A DNA stretch of 57,917 nt. Source: Bigelowiella natans CCMP2755. Lineage: Eukaryota; Cercozoa; Chlorarachniophyceae. The stretch spans positions 1-57,917 of the forward strand of contig ADNK01000127.1 of the NCBI GenBank assembly GCA_000320545.1, written 5' to 3'. Positions within the stretch are counted from its first letter, which is position 1, and each line of letters starts with the position of its first letter. Position numbers and translations under genes: made by a program. The notes beneath the pieces were generated by a model. The model had not been told where the DNA came from. It ran no database searches and saw only the letters and a program-made list of their open reading frames with translations. Shown here piece after piece: positions 43,884 through 51,351 of the stretch.

Positions 43884-45407
43884 CTATACATTTATATCTA
43901 CCTCTTCTTCATCATCTTCTTTCTTTATTAATTTCTTAAAGTAGAACCTTCCTCTCACTTTACCAAAAAGAAATTTGTTTGCTAACATTTGCTTTTTGAA
44001 GTTGCTTTTAGATATGTAAACCGGAGACCAACTTTTAAAGTGTTTATAAATATCGTTGTATAAAATTCTATCTCTAACATCATCAGTAACATCGTAATTC
44101 TCTTCAATGAAATTTAAGGTGTGATTGTTATCGTTTAAATAATCGTTTGTGAATTTCAATACCTTTTCAGGAGGATTTAATTTCTCCATATCTACATGTT
44201 CTAACAATAGTTTGATGTATTCTCTACGATATTCTTTGTTGTTTCTGAACTTATCTTTGAGAGTGTAATCCCTTTTCTTTTCATATTTGTTGTTAGGGTC
44301 AGGTTTTTCTTTGAATTGAAAAGGGAATTGGATGTTTAAGAACCTTCGTTTAATGCTATCATCTACACTATCTAATTTAGGAGCATTATTACATAAGCAG
44401 AAGATGCTAAAATCAGCAAGGAATTCCACAGGAGTATCATACATCTCTCTACAACTAACTGTATCATTATCCGTAATCTTTTTGAGAAAACTTACATTGA
44501 AAGATAGTTCTTTATCGCCTTCATTTTCTTCAGGTTCATTGACGACAACCAATCGCTTATCCATACATTTATATAAATCACTATTAGGGGCATTCGCTTT
44601 GTATTTAGTTGTTAGGAACTGAGAAGAAACTATATTGCAATATTTAGAAGTTGCTACTTGATGAAGAGCAGTTAAAACACCTTTACCGTTCCCTCCACTG
44701 CCTAAAAACATAATTAGCAATCCAAACTTATTGTAAAAGAGACTGTTTGCTAATAATTTTAGCAGAAACAGAGCATCTTGTTGTGTTTCTTGTATGCCGA
44801 AAATGAAATCCAATATGTCCTTTCTCACCTCTTGTTTAATCGGTCTTCTGGGTTTAAGTTTGAATTTGATATAATTAGAAATAAAGTCTTTCTTTTCTAT
44901 ATCTCTATATTTCTTTGTTTCAAGGTCATACACACAATCTTTAAATGCTAATAGGTTCTTATTTTTATCTATTTTGTTCAATATGTCCTCATCATTGTAG
45001 TATTTCATTAGTTTAGCGATGATGTTCTTACTAAAGGCATTGCTTCCTACCTTTCTAAAATTCTTTAAATATTCTCCTCTATATCTCTTATCCTTTCCAA
45101 TCTTAGCAAACTCTGTTTTTAGGACATGCTGTAAGCATGTGGATATGTGGTTGTTTAGAAAGACCGGTGCCTCCTTTTTGTAGGATTTCACAATATTGTT
45201 CTTATCGTAGAAGAACCAAATCTTATGTTCCTGATTGTATATGTAAGCATCTTTGTTTAAATCATAAAATAGTTTTGCCCAACATTCGTCACTGTAAGTA
45301 GGCAACACATCGGTAAAAAATCTGTAATCAACAGTGATGACAGGTTTCCCATCAGGCACACTGATGCTGTTCGCATAGTCCAGAATAGCAGGATTAATAT
45401 TATCCAT
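43884..45407 (-). CDS. SF3 helicase, D5-like
   Basis: A 507-residue protein. The helicase core shows Walker A GSGGNGKG (about 232-239), Walker B VVVNEPEE (about 285-292) and motif C CLCNNAPKLDSVDDSIKRRF (about 335-355) with the arginine finger region. The part before Walker A fits the D5_N-type region found in NCLDV, virophage and Polinton-like virus helicases. I see no intact archaeo-eukaryotic primase motifs in the N-terminal 200 residues, so the priming activity may be lost or too diverged to see. The C-terminus carries a winged-helix-like end with an acidic tail (EDDEEEVD). It should unwind viral DNA at the fork. A TATTTAAAGA motif lies 25 nt upstream. Confidence 0.88.
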   Translation of the reverse strand: MDNINPAILDYANSISVPDGKPVITVDYRFFTDVLPTYSDECWAKLFYDLNKDAYIYNQEHKIWFFYDKNNIVKSYKKEAPVFLNNHISTCLQHVLKTEFAKIGKDKRYRGEYLKNFRKVGSNAFSKNIIAKLMKYYNDEDILNKIDKNKNLLAFKDCVYDLETKKYRDIEKKDFISNYIKFKLKPRRPIKQEVRKDILDFIFGIQETQQDALFLLKLLANSLFYNKFGLLIMFLGSGGNGKGVLTALHQVATSKYCNIVSSQFLTTKYKANAPNSDLYKCMDKRLVVVNEPEENEGDKELSFNVSFLKKITDNDTVSCREMYDTPVEFLADFSIFCLCNNAPKLDSVDDSIKRRFLNIQFPFQFKEKPDPNNKYEKKRDYTLKDKFRNNKEYRREYIKLLLEHVDMEKLNPPEKVLKFTNDYLNDNNHTLNFIEENYDVTDDVRDRILYNDIYKHFKSWSPVYISKSNFKKQMLANKFLFGKVRGRFYFKKLIKKEDDEEEVDINV

Positions 45408-45432
45408 ATATATATTATATTATATATTTTTA

Positions 45433-45442
45433 TCTTTAAATA
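45433..45442 (-). promoter_or_regulatory. Early-type TATTTAAAGA promoter motif (helicase)
   Basis: The motif lies 25 nt before the ATG at 45407. Confidence 0.6.
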
Positions 45443-45470
45443 ATAACGATTATTTCTAACCTTAATAATC

Positions 45471-45707
45471 TTATAACAAGTTACTAAAGGCAGTCAGCAA
45501 CTCTTTGTCAAGCAGTTTTAATTGTAAGTATATTTTTTTGTGCTTTCTAAACTTCTCAAGTTTCTCTTGAGTATCAATAATGCCTGAATACTTATGCTTA
45601 TAGTTTGCTAATACTCGCCTTTTGTTTAATTTGTCCTTATTGCGACGATAATATAGTTTTTGGTGGCGGAACATGTCTGTTTTCGCTATAGTATTTTTAT
45701 TGCTCAT
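45471..45707 (-). CDS. Small basic viral protein (78 aa)
   Basis: A 78-residue, strongly basic protein (YYRRNKDKLNKRR, then a helical KLEKFRKHKKIYLQLKLLDK). It could bind nucleic acid. It is the first gene of a minus-strand run of replication genes and has its own TATTTAAAGA motif at 45732-45741, 24 nt from the ATG. The family is not recognised. Confidence 0.55.
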   Translation of the reverse strand: MSNKNTIAKTDMFRHQKLYYRRNKDKLNKRRVLANYKHKYSGIIDTQEKLEKFRKHKKIYLQLKLLDKELLTAFSNLL

Positions 45708-45731
45708 TAATATGATATATATATTAATATA

Positions 45732-45741
45732 TCTTTAAATA
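45732..45741 (-). promoter_or_regulatory. Early-type TATTTAAAGA promoter motif
   Basis: The motif lies 24 nt before the ATG at 45707. Confidence 0.55.
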
Positions 45742-45866
45742 GCATTCATATATAAGCGACCGCGAAATGCAAGTGCAGAGAGGCAGAAACAAGAGACTTT
45801 ATTAGCATATAACATTTGCAAAAAGCAGTCCTTGTCCATTTGTCAGTCGTCCTAATAAAAAGTAAA

Positions 45867-46763
45867 TCAAGTCGCATCTCCTGATACATATTCTACATCA
45901 TCTTCACTTTCATCACCTACTGCATCTTCTGGTATATATTCAAAATCATCTTCACTCTCATCACCTACCGCGAAGCATATTTTTTGATGCTTTTCTTCCT
46001 TTTCGCCTTCTTCAAACCTTGAAGCAAGGTTCTGCTTCACCAAAGGAGACCCAGTGAATGGGTTAGAAGCAGAAACATCCATCGTCTCAGTCTTGGAATT
46101 ACTACCAGGAAGTTTAAGTTTCGCATTCTCAAACTTGATAGGCGACTTGACTTTGTCAACATACAGAAGTTTCCGTTCCTCGTCAACTCGCACGATTTTC
46201 TTCGCGGATTTCACATATCCCTTGTCAGGATTCAGCAAATTCTTGTATATGATTTTATCTCCCTCTTTAAATGCAACTCCTTCAGCACTTGTTTTGGGTA
46301 GATGTTTCACAGCAGAACTCTTAAGTCTCGCATTCTCAAATTTAATCGGAGACTTAATATTCTCCACGAAAAGCAGTTTCCTCTCCTCATCCACACGAAC
46401 GACCTTTTTCGCGGTTTTTACCATACCCTTTTGAGGACTCACCAAGTTTTGGTAAATAACCTTATCGCCAACCTTGAACTCAACATTCCCATCGCTGTTC
46501 AAACGATTTGAAGGCAAACTTGGCACACACAGCAAATCTTCCATAGGGATACACCTATCAATGCTTTTGAACCTTGTAGTCGTGTAATCGCTCTTCTCAT
46601 ACGGAGTTTTCCAAGTGACATAGTCCTCCTTCTTGTCTACCACACCGTGTGCTTCCAGTACCCTTGTTTCACCATTTTTTTTGGTGAAAATAACAACAGC
46701 AGGGAATTGCTTGGGGAGGAGGGACATAGTTGATTTATTAAGGCAACTGGCGACATAGGTCAC
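45867..46763 (-). CDS. Protein with two SH3/KOW-like repeats and acidic C-terminal repeats
   Basis: A 298-residue protein (the ATG at 46727, 12 codons in, is an alternative start). Two tandem units of about 53 residues, near 96-148 and 166-218, share F-K-x-G-D-K-x-I-Y, an N-L-x-x-P-x-K-G turn, VRVDEERKLL and SPIKFENA. The glycine-aspartate start and small barrel-like strand pattern recall KOW, Tudor or SH3-like domains, but I cannot assign a family. The C-terminus has a second, shorter duplication (AVGDESEDD, twice) that is very acidic. The gene is less AT-rich than neighbouring viral genes and lacks both promoter motifs. It is divergent from the spliced gene at 47427. Confidence 0.6.
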   Translation of the reverse strand: MTYVASCLNKSTMSLLPKQFPAVVIFTKKNGETRVLEAHGVVDKKEDYVTWKTPYEKSDYTTTRFKSIDRCIPMEDLLCVPSLPSNRLNSDGNVEFKVGDKVIYQNLVSPQKGMVKTAKKVVRVDEERKLLFVENIKSPIKFENARLKSSAVKHLPKTSAEGVAFKEGDKIIYKNLLNPDKGYVKSAKKIVRVDEERKLLYVDKVKSPIKFENAKLKLPGSNSKTETMDVSASNPFTGSPLVKQNLASRFEEGEKEEKHQKICFAVGDESEDDFEYIPEDAVGDESEDDVEYVSGDAT

Positions 46764-46960
46764 CTAATTTGCTCCCCTACGACAAGGAATTGTGATAAAA
46801 AAAATAAATAAATGCCCTCGTAAAAGATGTGAGGAAAATGGCAGGATAGTAAGATAATACGACAAGCAGGGCGAAAACAAATCGCCTTCAATTAATACCA
46901 AGGGGTGTTATTAATAGGATTTTGGAAATACCCAATTGCAATGAGTCCAAATCTATTTTT

Positions 46961-47065
46961 AACCCATTGGAATGGGTTATTTTTAGACCCACTCCAATGG
47001 GAGTGGGTTATTTTTAGACCACTCCAATGGGAGTGGGTTATTTTTAGACCACTCCCATTGAGATT
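46961..47065. repeat. 30-nt near-palindromic tandem repeats
   Basis: Two full units and flanking partial units contain CCACTCCAATGGGAGTGG, which is almost its own reverse complement, followed by GTTATTTTTA. The period is 30 nt between the full units. Confidence 0.85.
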
Positions 47066-47128
47066 GCCTTTTCGCTTCGGTAAATTCACATAATTTAAAT
47101 TCTAAAAATAGAAATATTTAAGTATACG

Positions 47129-47240
47129 GTTTCATACTCTAAAATGAAACCCCAAAAAGTTTCATACTCTAAAATGAAACCCTAAAAAGTTTCATACTCT
47201 AAAATGAAACCTCAAAAAGTTACATACTCTAAAATGAAAC
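47129..47240. repeat. Four 30-nt tandem hairpin repeats
   Basis: Copies start at 47129, 47159, 47189 and 47219, exactly 30 nt apart. Each has GTTTCA, a ten-base spacer and TGAAAC, a 6-bp stem (the last copy has GTTACA). Linkers of C/T and A-runs join them. Confidence 0.9.
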
Positions 47241-47426
47241 TACCATACGGTTATATTTTCGTGTTGCACCTTTCATTTTGTGGTGTTGCACGATTTTTAG
47301 TGAAGATAAACCCCCTGCAATTTTTAAATACTTTTATTATTTCCACAAGGGGCAAAAATGTTCTCAAAATGCCCTACAATTTTAATATGTTCATCAAAAG
47401 GCGACATACGGACCTTCATCCTTGCA

Positions 47427-48967
47427 ATGGCGGAAACACCACTATTTAGACTACTTGCTCAAAGTCAGAGACTCGGGTCTTGGGACGAATTGTGGAATTC
47501 TGCTCCAGTAGAAAAACCTGGATTTAAACATTACGAGAAATACTTGGAAAAGCGAGTAAAATGGTTGAGCGATTTTAATGAAATCCTAATGGATGAAAAT
47601 GAGGAAGCATTTAAAATTGGTAGTGATGATTGGAATGCTAATATCTCCATAATCGTTTCGGCACTGGAAAAGGACAAGGGAAACAAGAAACTACTCAAAT
47701 ATATGCGAGATGTCGCACATATGTATACAAATCCACAACAAATACGAGACCTGCTTAATGGTGTTGGACCGCCTCCAGCAGACCCTTACTACGACAACCT
47801 CAGGGAGCAGTTCGCAGAGCAATACAAAGTGCCTATCCCAGTTGATAAAAGCAAAATATTGGGTGGTCTTAAGGAGTCTGCAGACAAGACCTGTGATAAG
47901 AAAAGCAAGAAGAATAAGTCTACAGACAAGACCTGTGATGAGAAAAGCAAGAAGAATAAGGTCTTGACCCTGACTTTGGGTGTGACAAAACTTACGAAGG
48001 GAGGAACGATTGACAAGCGGTATCAAACTCCTCAGGATACAAGGTAATAATATATATTTATATTTATTTTATTTTAATTTGTAATTTCAACCCATTAGAG
48101 GGGGAGGAGATACATAGTTACTAATTATTTAATTATTCTTTCTTTAGCACTCCTCTTAACCTTACGAAAAGACTTCAGGGAGGTGCTGACAACGGCAACC
48201 AGATGCAGATGCTTTGTGATGCTACGAGCAATCTTAGGGTCAACAACGGCGATGCAAAGATGACATCCATTTGCAAAAAATTGAATTTTCAAATGGAAAT
48301 CTGTGACCCAAATGCATCATTACAATTACAGGTCAAGCAAATAGAGAACTACAAACCTCAAAACTTTTCACAACCTGCACGAATTGCATCAAATGGGGTT
48401 GCTTCACAATGGTATGCTAACTTGGAAAGTGTCAAAAAGAAGATTAATCAGGATGCAATCAACATAGAACAAATCCGTAAGCATTCTTGTAAAATATATG
48501 GTCAAGAAATGCAGAAACTTAACAAAATGCAGAAAGGCAGTATGCAATGTTTCCAAAGAGATGCACAATTACAAGCGATGTGGAATTATATGGTGACAAC
48601 TTTCAAATCAAAGTTAGCGGAAATGGAAGAAGCATTGGAAGACATTGACAAAACTATGAAGTGGTTGTTGCCTAAAATGAAAGAGGATGAAATCAAAACG
48701 GCGACAAGAAATGTAATGGAAGTTGTGGAAAGGGAGATGGGTTATGCAAAGCAATACAGAATTGGTTTCACTACTTATGTGACACAAAATGGAAAAAGAT
48801 ATTGGTTTCAAGTTAATAGAAACCGAGAATGGAAAGCAGTCACACTGGATGATTTGAGAAATGTGCATCAAAAGGCATTTTGGGGCAAAAGTAGGTTTGA
48901 TGATGAAGAAAAAGAGGATGATGTAGATTATGACCAACTGATGGCAAGTGAACTTAAAGCAGAATAA
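47427..48967 (+). CDS. Spliced viral protein of unknown function
   Basis: Exon 1 (47427-48043) and exon 2 (48148-48967) join within a codon across a 104-nt intron to give about 478 residues. I chose the ATG at 47427 (MAETPLFRLLAQSQRLGSWD); the open frame reaches back 23 codons. Exon 1 encodes a helical part, then a duplicated Lys-rich unit (DKTCDKKSKKNK and DKTCDEKSKKNK) about 14 residues apart. Exon 2 is helical with a coiled-coil segment (KSKLAEMEEALEDIDKTMKW) and ends in an acidic stretch. Without splicing, exon 1 ends at once at a stop (48045). No known domain is recognised. Base composition is less AT-rich than the capsid genes. Confidence 0.6.
48044..48147 (+). other. Spliceosomal-type intron in viral gene
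   Basis: The donor is AG|GTAATA, a TTACTAAT branch-like site lies about 25 nt before the end, and the acceptor is TTTCTTTAG. Removal joins the two open frames and bypasses an immediate stop. Confidence 0.75.
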
Positions 48968-49009
48968 TAAAACACTTGTTGCTTTCGCATATATCAGCAT
49001 CCGCATATG

Positions 49010-49190
49010 TCAGCACATAGCATAGCACAGCACATAGCACGGCACAGCATATAGCACGGCACAGCATATAGCACATAGCACAGCACATAGCACGGCACAG
49101 CATATAGCACGGCACAGCATATAGCACATAGCACAGCACATAGCACGGCACAGCATATAGCACATAGCACAGCACATAGCAGTCGCAGTA
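49010..49190. repeat. Tandem array of AGCACATAGCACGGCACAGC-type repeats
   Basis: The array lies between convergent genes and consists of mixed short units (AGCACATAGC, ACGGCACAGCATAT). Its reverse complement shares TATGC(C/T)GTGCTATGTGC with the clusters at 32,290-32,425 and 33,138-33,290. The 83-codon minus ORF that runs through it is low-complexity and not a gene. Confidence 0.85.
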
Positions 49191-49206
49191 TTCGCTTTGC
49201 TTCACA

Positions 49207-49521
49207 TTATTTATTATCCTTCATCTTTGGCGACGGCAAGAATGTGCCCAGTATTAATATAACTATATTTAAAAAAGCATTCCGCTCGGACGAATTATTA
49301 ACTGTGATAACTTGTAACATACTAAATACAAGCACACTAAATATGACTCCGCTCTTTAAGAAGAACTCTAATGCTCTTTTATCGCTAGTTACACAGCAAG
49401 ATTGATATGTGTTCTCTAATTTCGCATCCTCCACTTCCATTTTGTGTAGTATCTCCTGCTCCAATCGCTTTTTGAACTCTTGTGAGTGCTTCACATCCAA
49501 GACCAGTTCTTTATTATCCAT
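49207..49521 (-). CDS. Small viral membrane protein with two TM spans
   Basis: A 104-residue protein. Residues about 1-50 are charged and helical; spans lie at about 55-75 (GVIFSVLVFSMLQVITV) and 84-97 (LNIVILILGTFL). The C-terminus is basic. Small two-span proteins are common in virophages and Polinton-like viruses and may sit in an inner membrane or act at the host membrane; the role here is unknown. A TCTAAC motif (49534-49539) lies 12 nt before the ATG, the late-type pattern. Confidence 0.6.
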   Translation of the reverse strand: MDNKELVLDVKHSQEFKKRLEQEILHKMEVEDAKLENTYQSCCVTSDKRALEFFLKSGVIFSVLVFSMLQVITVNNSSERNAFLNIVILILGTFLPSPKMKDNK

Positions 49522-49533
49522 ATATACAATAGA

Positions 49534-49539
49534 GTTAGA
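49534..49539 (-). promoter_or_regulatory. Late-type TCTAA promoter motif
   Basis: ATTATCTAAC lies 12 nt before the ATG of the membrane protein at 49521. It shares the intergenic space with the early-type motif of the divergent HNH gene. Confidence 0.55.
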
Positions 49540-49548
49540 TAATTATAT

Positions 49549-49558
49549 TATTTAAAGA
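49549..49558 (+). promoter_or_regulatory. Early-type TATTTAAAGA promoter motif (HNH gene)
   Basis: The motif lies 26 nt before the ATG at 49585. So the two divergent genes at this spot carry one motif of each class. Confidence 0.55.
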
Positions 49559-49584
49559 AATAATGACTAACAAAAGTATGAGAA

Positions 49585-50409
49585 ATGAGTAATGAAGAAA
49601 TCAAATACGAAAAATGTAACAGGTGCAAATGTCATAGATTACCTGAAGATTTTTTAAATGAGAAAGGGAGAAAATTAAAAACTTGTATTAAATGTAGGGA
49701 CATACAAAAAAAATATAGAAACAATGAAGAAGTTAAAAAAAAAAAAGCAGAATGTGATAAAAAATGGAGACAAAAAAGCAAATGTGAACACGGAAAGAGA
49801 AGAAATAGATGTGTCTGTTGTGGAGGTAGTCAAATATGCGAACACGGAAAAAGAAAAAGTATATGTAAAGAATGTAAAGGTGGTTCTATTTGTGAACACG
49901 GAAGACAAAAAAATGTTTGTAAAGAATGTAAAGGAGCTTCTATTTGTGAACACAACAAAATAAGAAGTATTTGTAAAAAATGTAAGGGTGGTTCCATTTG
50001 TGAACACAACAAAATAAGAACAAATTGTAAAAATTGTGGAGGTGGTTCTATTTGTAATCACGGAATACAAAAAAGATTTTGTAAAATCTGCGACCCACTA
50101 GGATACTTACAATCTACCGTTTCAAATGCTGTGAGAGGAGCTTTAAAAGCAAACAAAAGTAAAAGGTCTATTAAATATTTAGGCACAACAATTAAAGAAT
50201 ATAAAAAATATTTAGAAAGTAAATTTAAAGAAGGTATGACTTGGGAAAATTACGGAGAATGGCAAATTGACCACATTTGTCCTCTAAAATACAAAGCAGA
50301 AGGTAGAGCACCTGATTTAGAAGAAGTCATTAAACGATTGCATTATACTAATACTCAACCCTTGTGGGCTACTGAAAATATGAGCAAAGGTAATAGATTT
50401 ATTGGTTAA
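49585..50409 (+). CDS. HNH endonuclease with Cys-His repeats
   Basis: A 274-residue protein. Residues 11-37 carry a CNRCKCHRL...CIKC zinc-binding pattern. From about 67 to 169 there are six units of about 18 residues with the pattern C-E/N-H-G/N...C-x-x-C (for example ICEHGKRKSICKECKGG), likely zinc knuckles. The C-terminal third has the HNH core: WQIDHICPLK (226-235) with the catalytic Asp-His, then YTNTQPLWATENMSKGNRF, whose Asn and final basic residues fit the family. Giant algal viruses and their relatives carry similar stand-alone HNH proteins. It may be a homing-type nuclease or take part in DNA processing. It is very AT-rich. Confidence 0.8.
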   Translation: MSNEEIKYEKCNRCKCHRLPEDFLNEKGRKLKTCIKCRDIQKKYRNNEEVKKKKAECDKKWRQKSKCEHGKRRNRCVCCGGSQICEHGKRKSICKECKGGSICEHGRQKNVCKECKGASICEHNKIRSICKKCKGGSICEHNKIRTNCKNCGGGSICNHGIQKRFCKICDPLGYLQSTVSNAVRGALKANKSKRSIKYLGTTIKEYKKYLESKFKEGMTWENYGEWQIDHICPLKYKAEGRAPDLEEVIKRLHYTNTQPLWATENMSKGNRFIG

Positions 50410-50449
50410 TTATTTTAATAACATATTTGATTAAATATTTTATTAAAAT

Positions 50450-51178
50450 CTAAGTTTGATGAAGGATTTCAGCGGAATATTGACCTATTATGTATTGAGG
50501 ATAGTTCTTATGTGTCACTACCCATCGAGAGCCCATTTTCTTTAAATTTGATATTTCTTTTCTCTCTAAGCCTAAATACTTGTTTAACACATAATATAAT
50601 TGGTTTGTTGCCGTTGATTGAGGGTAAAGGACATAATGGGTTGCTTCATTCATAATCAATCGACTTTTTTTGTAATTTGATAAGAAGTGTGTGATAAAAA
50701 ACAAACTTATCCCACCTTGTCCTGTGTTATTACCATCTTCGTCTTTTTTTTTGTGATGGAGTCGGCCCATTGAACTCACTTGGTCTATTAAATCTTGAAC
50801 TGCTTTATCTTCATTTTTATCTGGTAAAGCATCACAGTCATCAACGATAAAACAACTTTTATAAAATAATGGATTGTTAACATCAAATGGTGTCTCTACT
50901 AAAGATGGTATGTCTAATTTTATAATATTTTTACTTCTGATACAATCTAATGTCTCGTCTTCGTCTAAACGAGAGACTATAAATATTTTTCGTTTAGGAT
51001 ACAGTTTCGCATAATTATTCACTATCTGTTTGGTAATATAACTTTTACCTGAACCACTCGCACCAGCAATATACATCACATCTCTCTTGTCTGAATTTGT
51101 GTTCGGTAGTATCTCAAATTTTTGGTGGAAATCCAACTCAATCTTTGTCTTCTTCTTTGAATTCGGTTTATCATCCAT
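50450..51178 (-). CDS. A32-type genome-packaging ATPase
   Basis: A 242-residue FtsK/HerA-superfamily ATPase. Walker A is GASGSGKS (39-46), the Walker B region is SCFIVDDCDAL (about 106-116), and a later ISLFFITHF strand with TH fits the sensor position of A32-type enzymes. The size matches Polinton-like virus and virophage packaging ATPases. It pumps DNA into the preformed capsid. It begins 2 nt after the small ORF at 51181-51309 and shows no TCTA motif of its own, so both may share the upstream motif. The end is convergent with the HNH gene. Confidence 0.88.
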   Translation of the reverse strand: MDDKPNSKKKTKIELDFHQKFEILPNTNSDKRDVMYIAGASGSGKSYITKQIVNNYAKLYPKRKIFIVSRLDEDETLDCIRSKNIIKLDIPSLVETPFDVNNPLFYKSCFIVDDCDALPDKNEDKAVQDLIDQVSSMGRLHHKKKDEDGNNTGQGGISLFFITHFLSNYKKSRLIMNEATHYVLYPQSTATNQLYYVLNKYLGLERKEISNLKKMGSRWVVTHKNYPQYIIGQYSAEILHQT

Positions 51179-51180
51179 AT

Positions 51181-51309
51181 CTAAGTATAAAAAAGCATTA
51201 TGTAAGGGGTCTTTGTCCTTCTTCTCACTCTTAACATCGCTATGGGTTTCAGGTTCTTATTCTCATTTTCATCAATTCTATTTAGTTTTTTTAATAATAA
51301 ATAAGGCAT
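51181..51309 (-). CDS. Small basic ORF (42 aa) upstream of the packaging ATPase
   Basis: An ATG at 51309 opens 42 codons ending at 51181, just before the ATPase start. The peptide starts MPYLLLKKLNRID and contains RVRRRTKTPY, so it is basic. A late-type TCTAA motif (51327-51330 core) lies 17 nt upstream, similar in spacing to the other virion genes, which is why I call it. It could be a small virion protein or simply a leader ORF before the ATPase. Confidence 0.4.
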   Translation of the reverse strand: MPYLLLKKLNRIDENENKNLKPIAMLRVRRRTKTPYIMLFYT

Positions 51310-51326
51310 AGTTTATTATTAAAAAT

Positions 51327-51330
51327 TAGA
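51327..51330 (-). promoter_or_regulatory. Late-type TCTA promoter motif
   Basis: AATATCTAATTTTT lies 17 nt before the ATG at 51309 and may serve both the small ORF and the packaging ATPase. Confidence 0.45.
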
Positions 51331-51351
51331 TATTATTTTTTATAGTAAATA

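Larger units (their letters stand above)
46764..47426. other. Divergent intergenic region with two 30-nt repeat arrays
   Basis: This 660-nt region lies between two genes read outward. It contains two different tandem arrays, each with a period of 30 nt, described separately, and a direct repeat of GTGTTGCAC (47259 and 47282). It is the best candidate in the window for a replication origin or shared control region. A weak 81-codon ORF (47204-47449) overlaps it and is not called. Confidence 0.5.

Noticed and set aside
47129-47240. CRISPR-like array (30-nt repeats)
   Set aside because: The copies are directly joined with no unique spacers, the setting is a eukaryotic virus, and there are no cas genes.
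47204-47449. 81-codon ORF over the hairpin repeats
   Set aside because: It starts within the repeat array, overlaps the better-supported gene at 47427 in another frame and has no recognisable feature.
48954-49205. 83-codon minus-strand ORF rich in Cys, Tyr, Val and Leu
   Set aside because: It is only the translation of the tandem AGCACATAGC-type repeat array.
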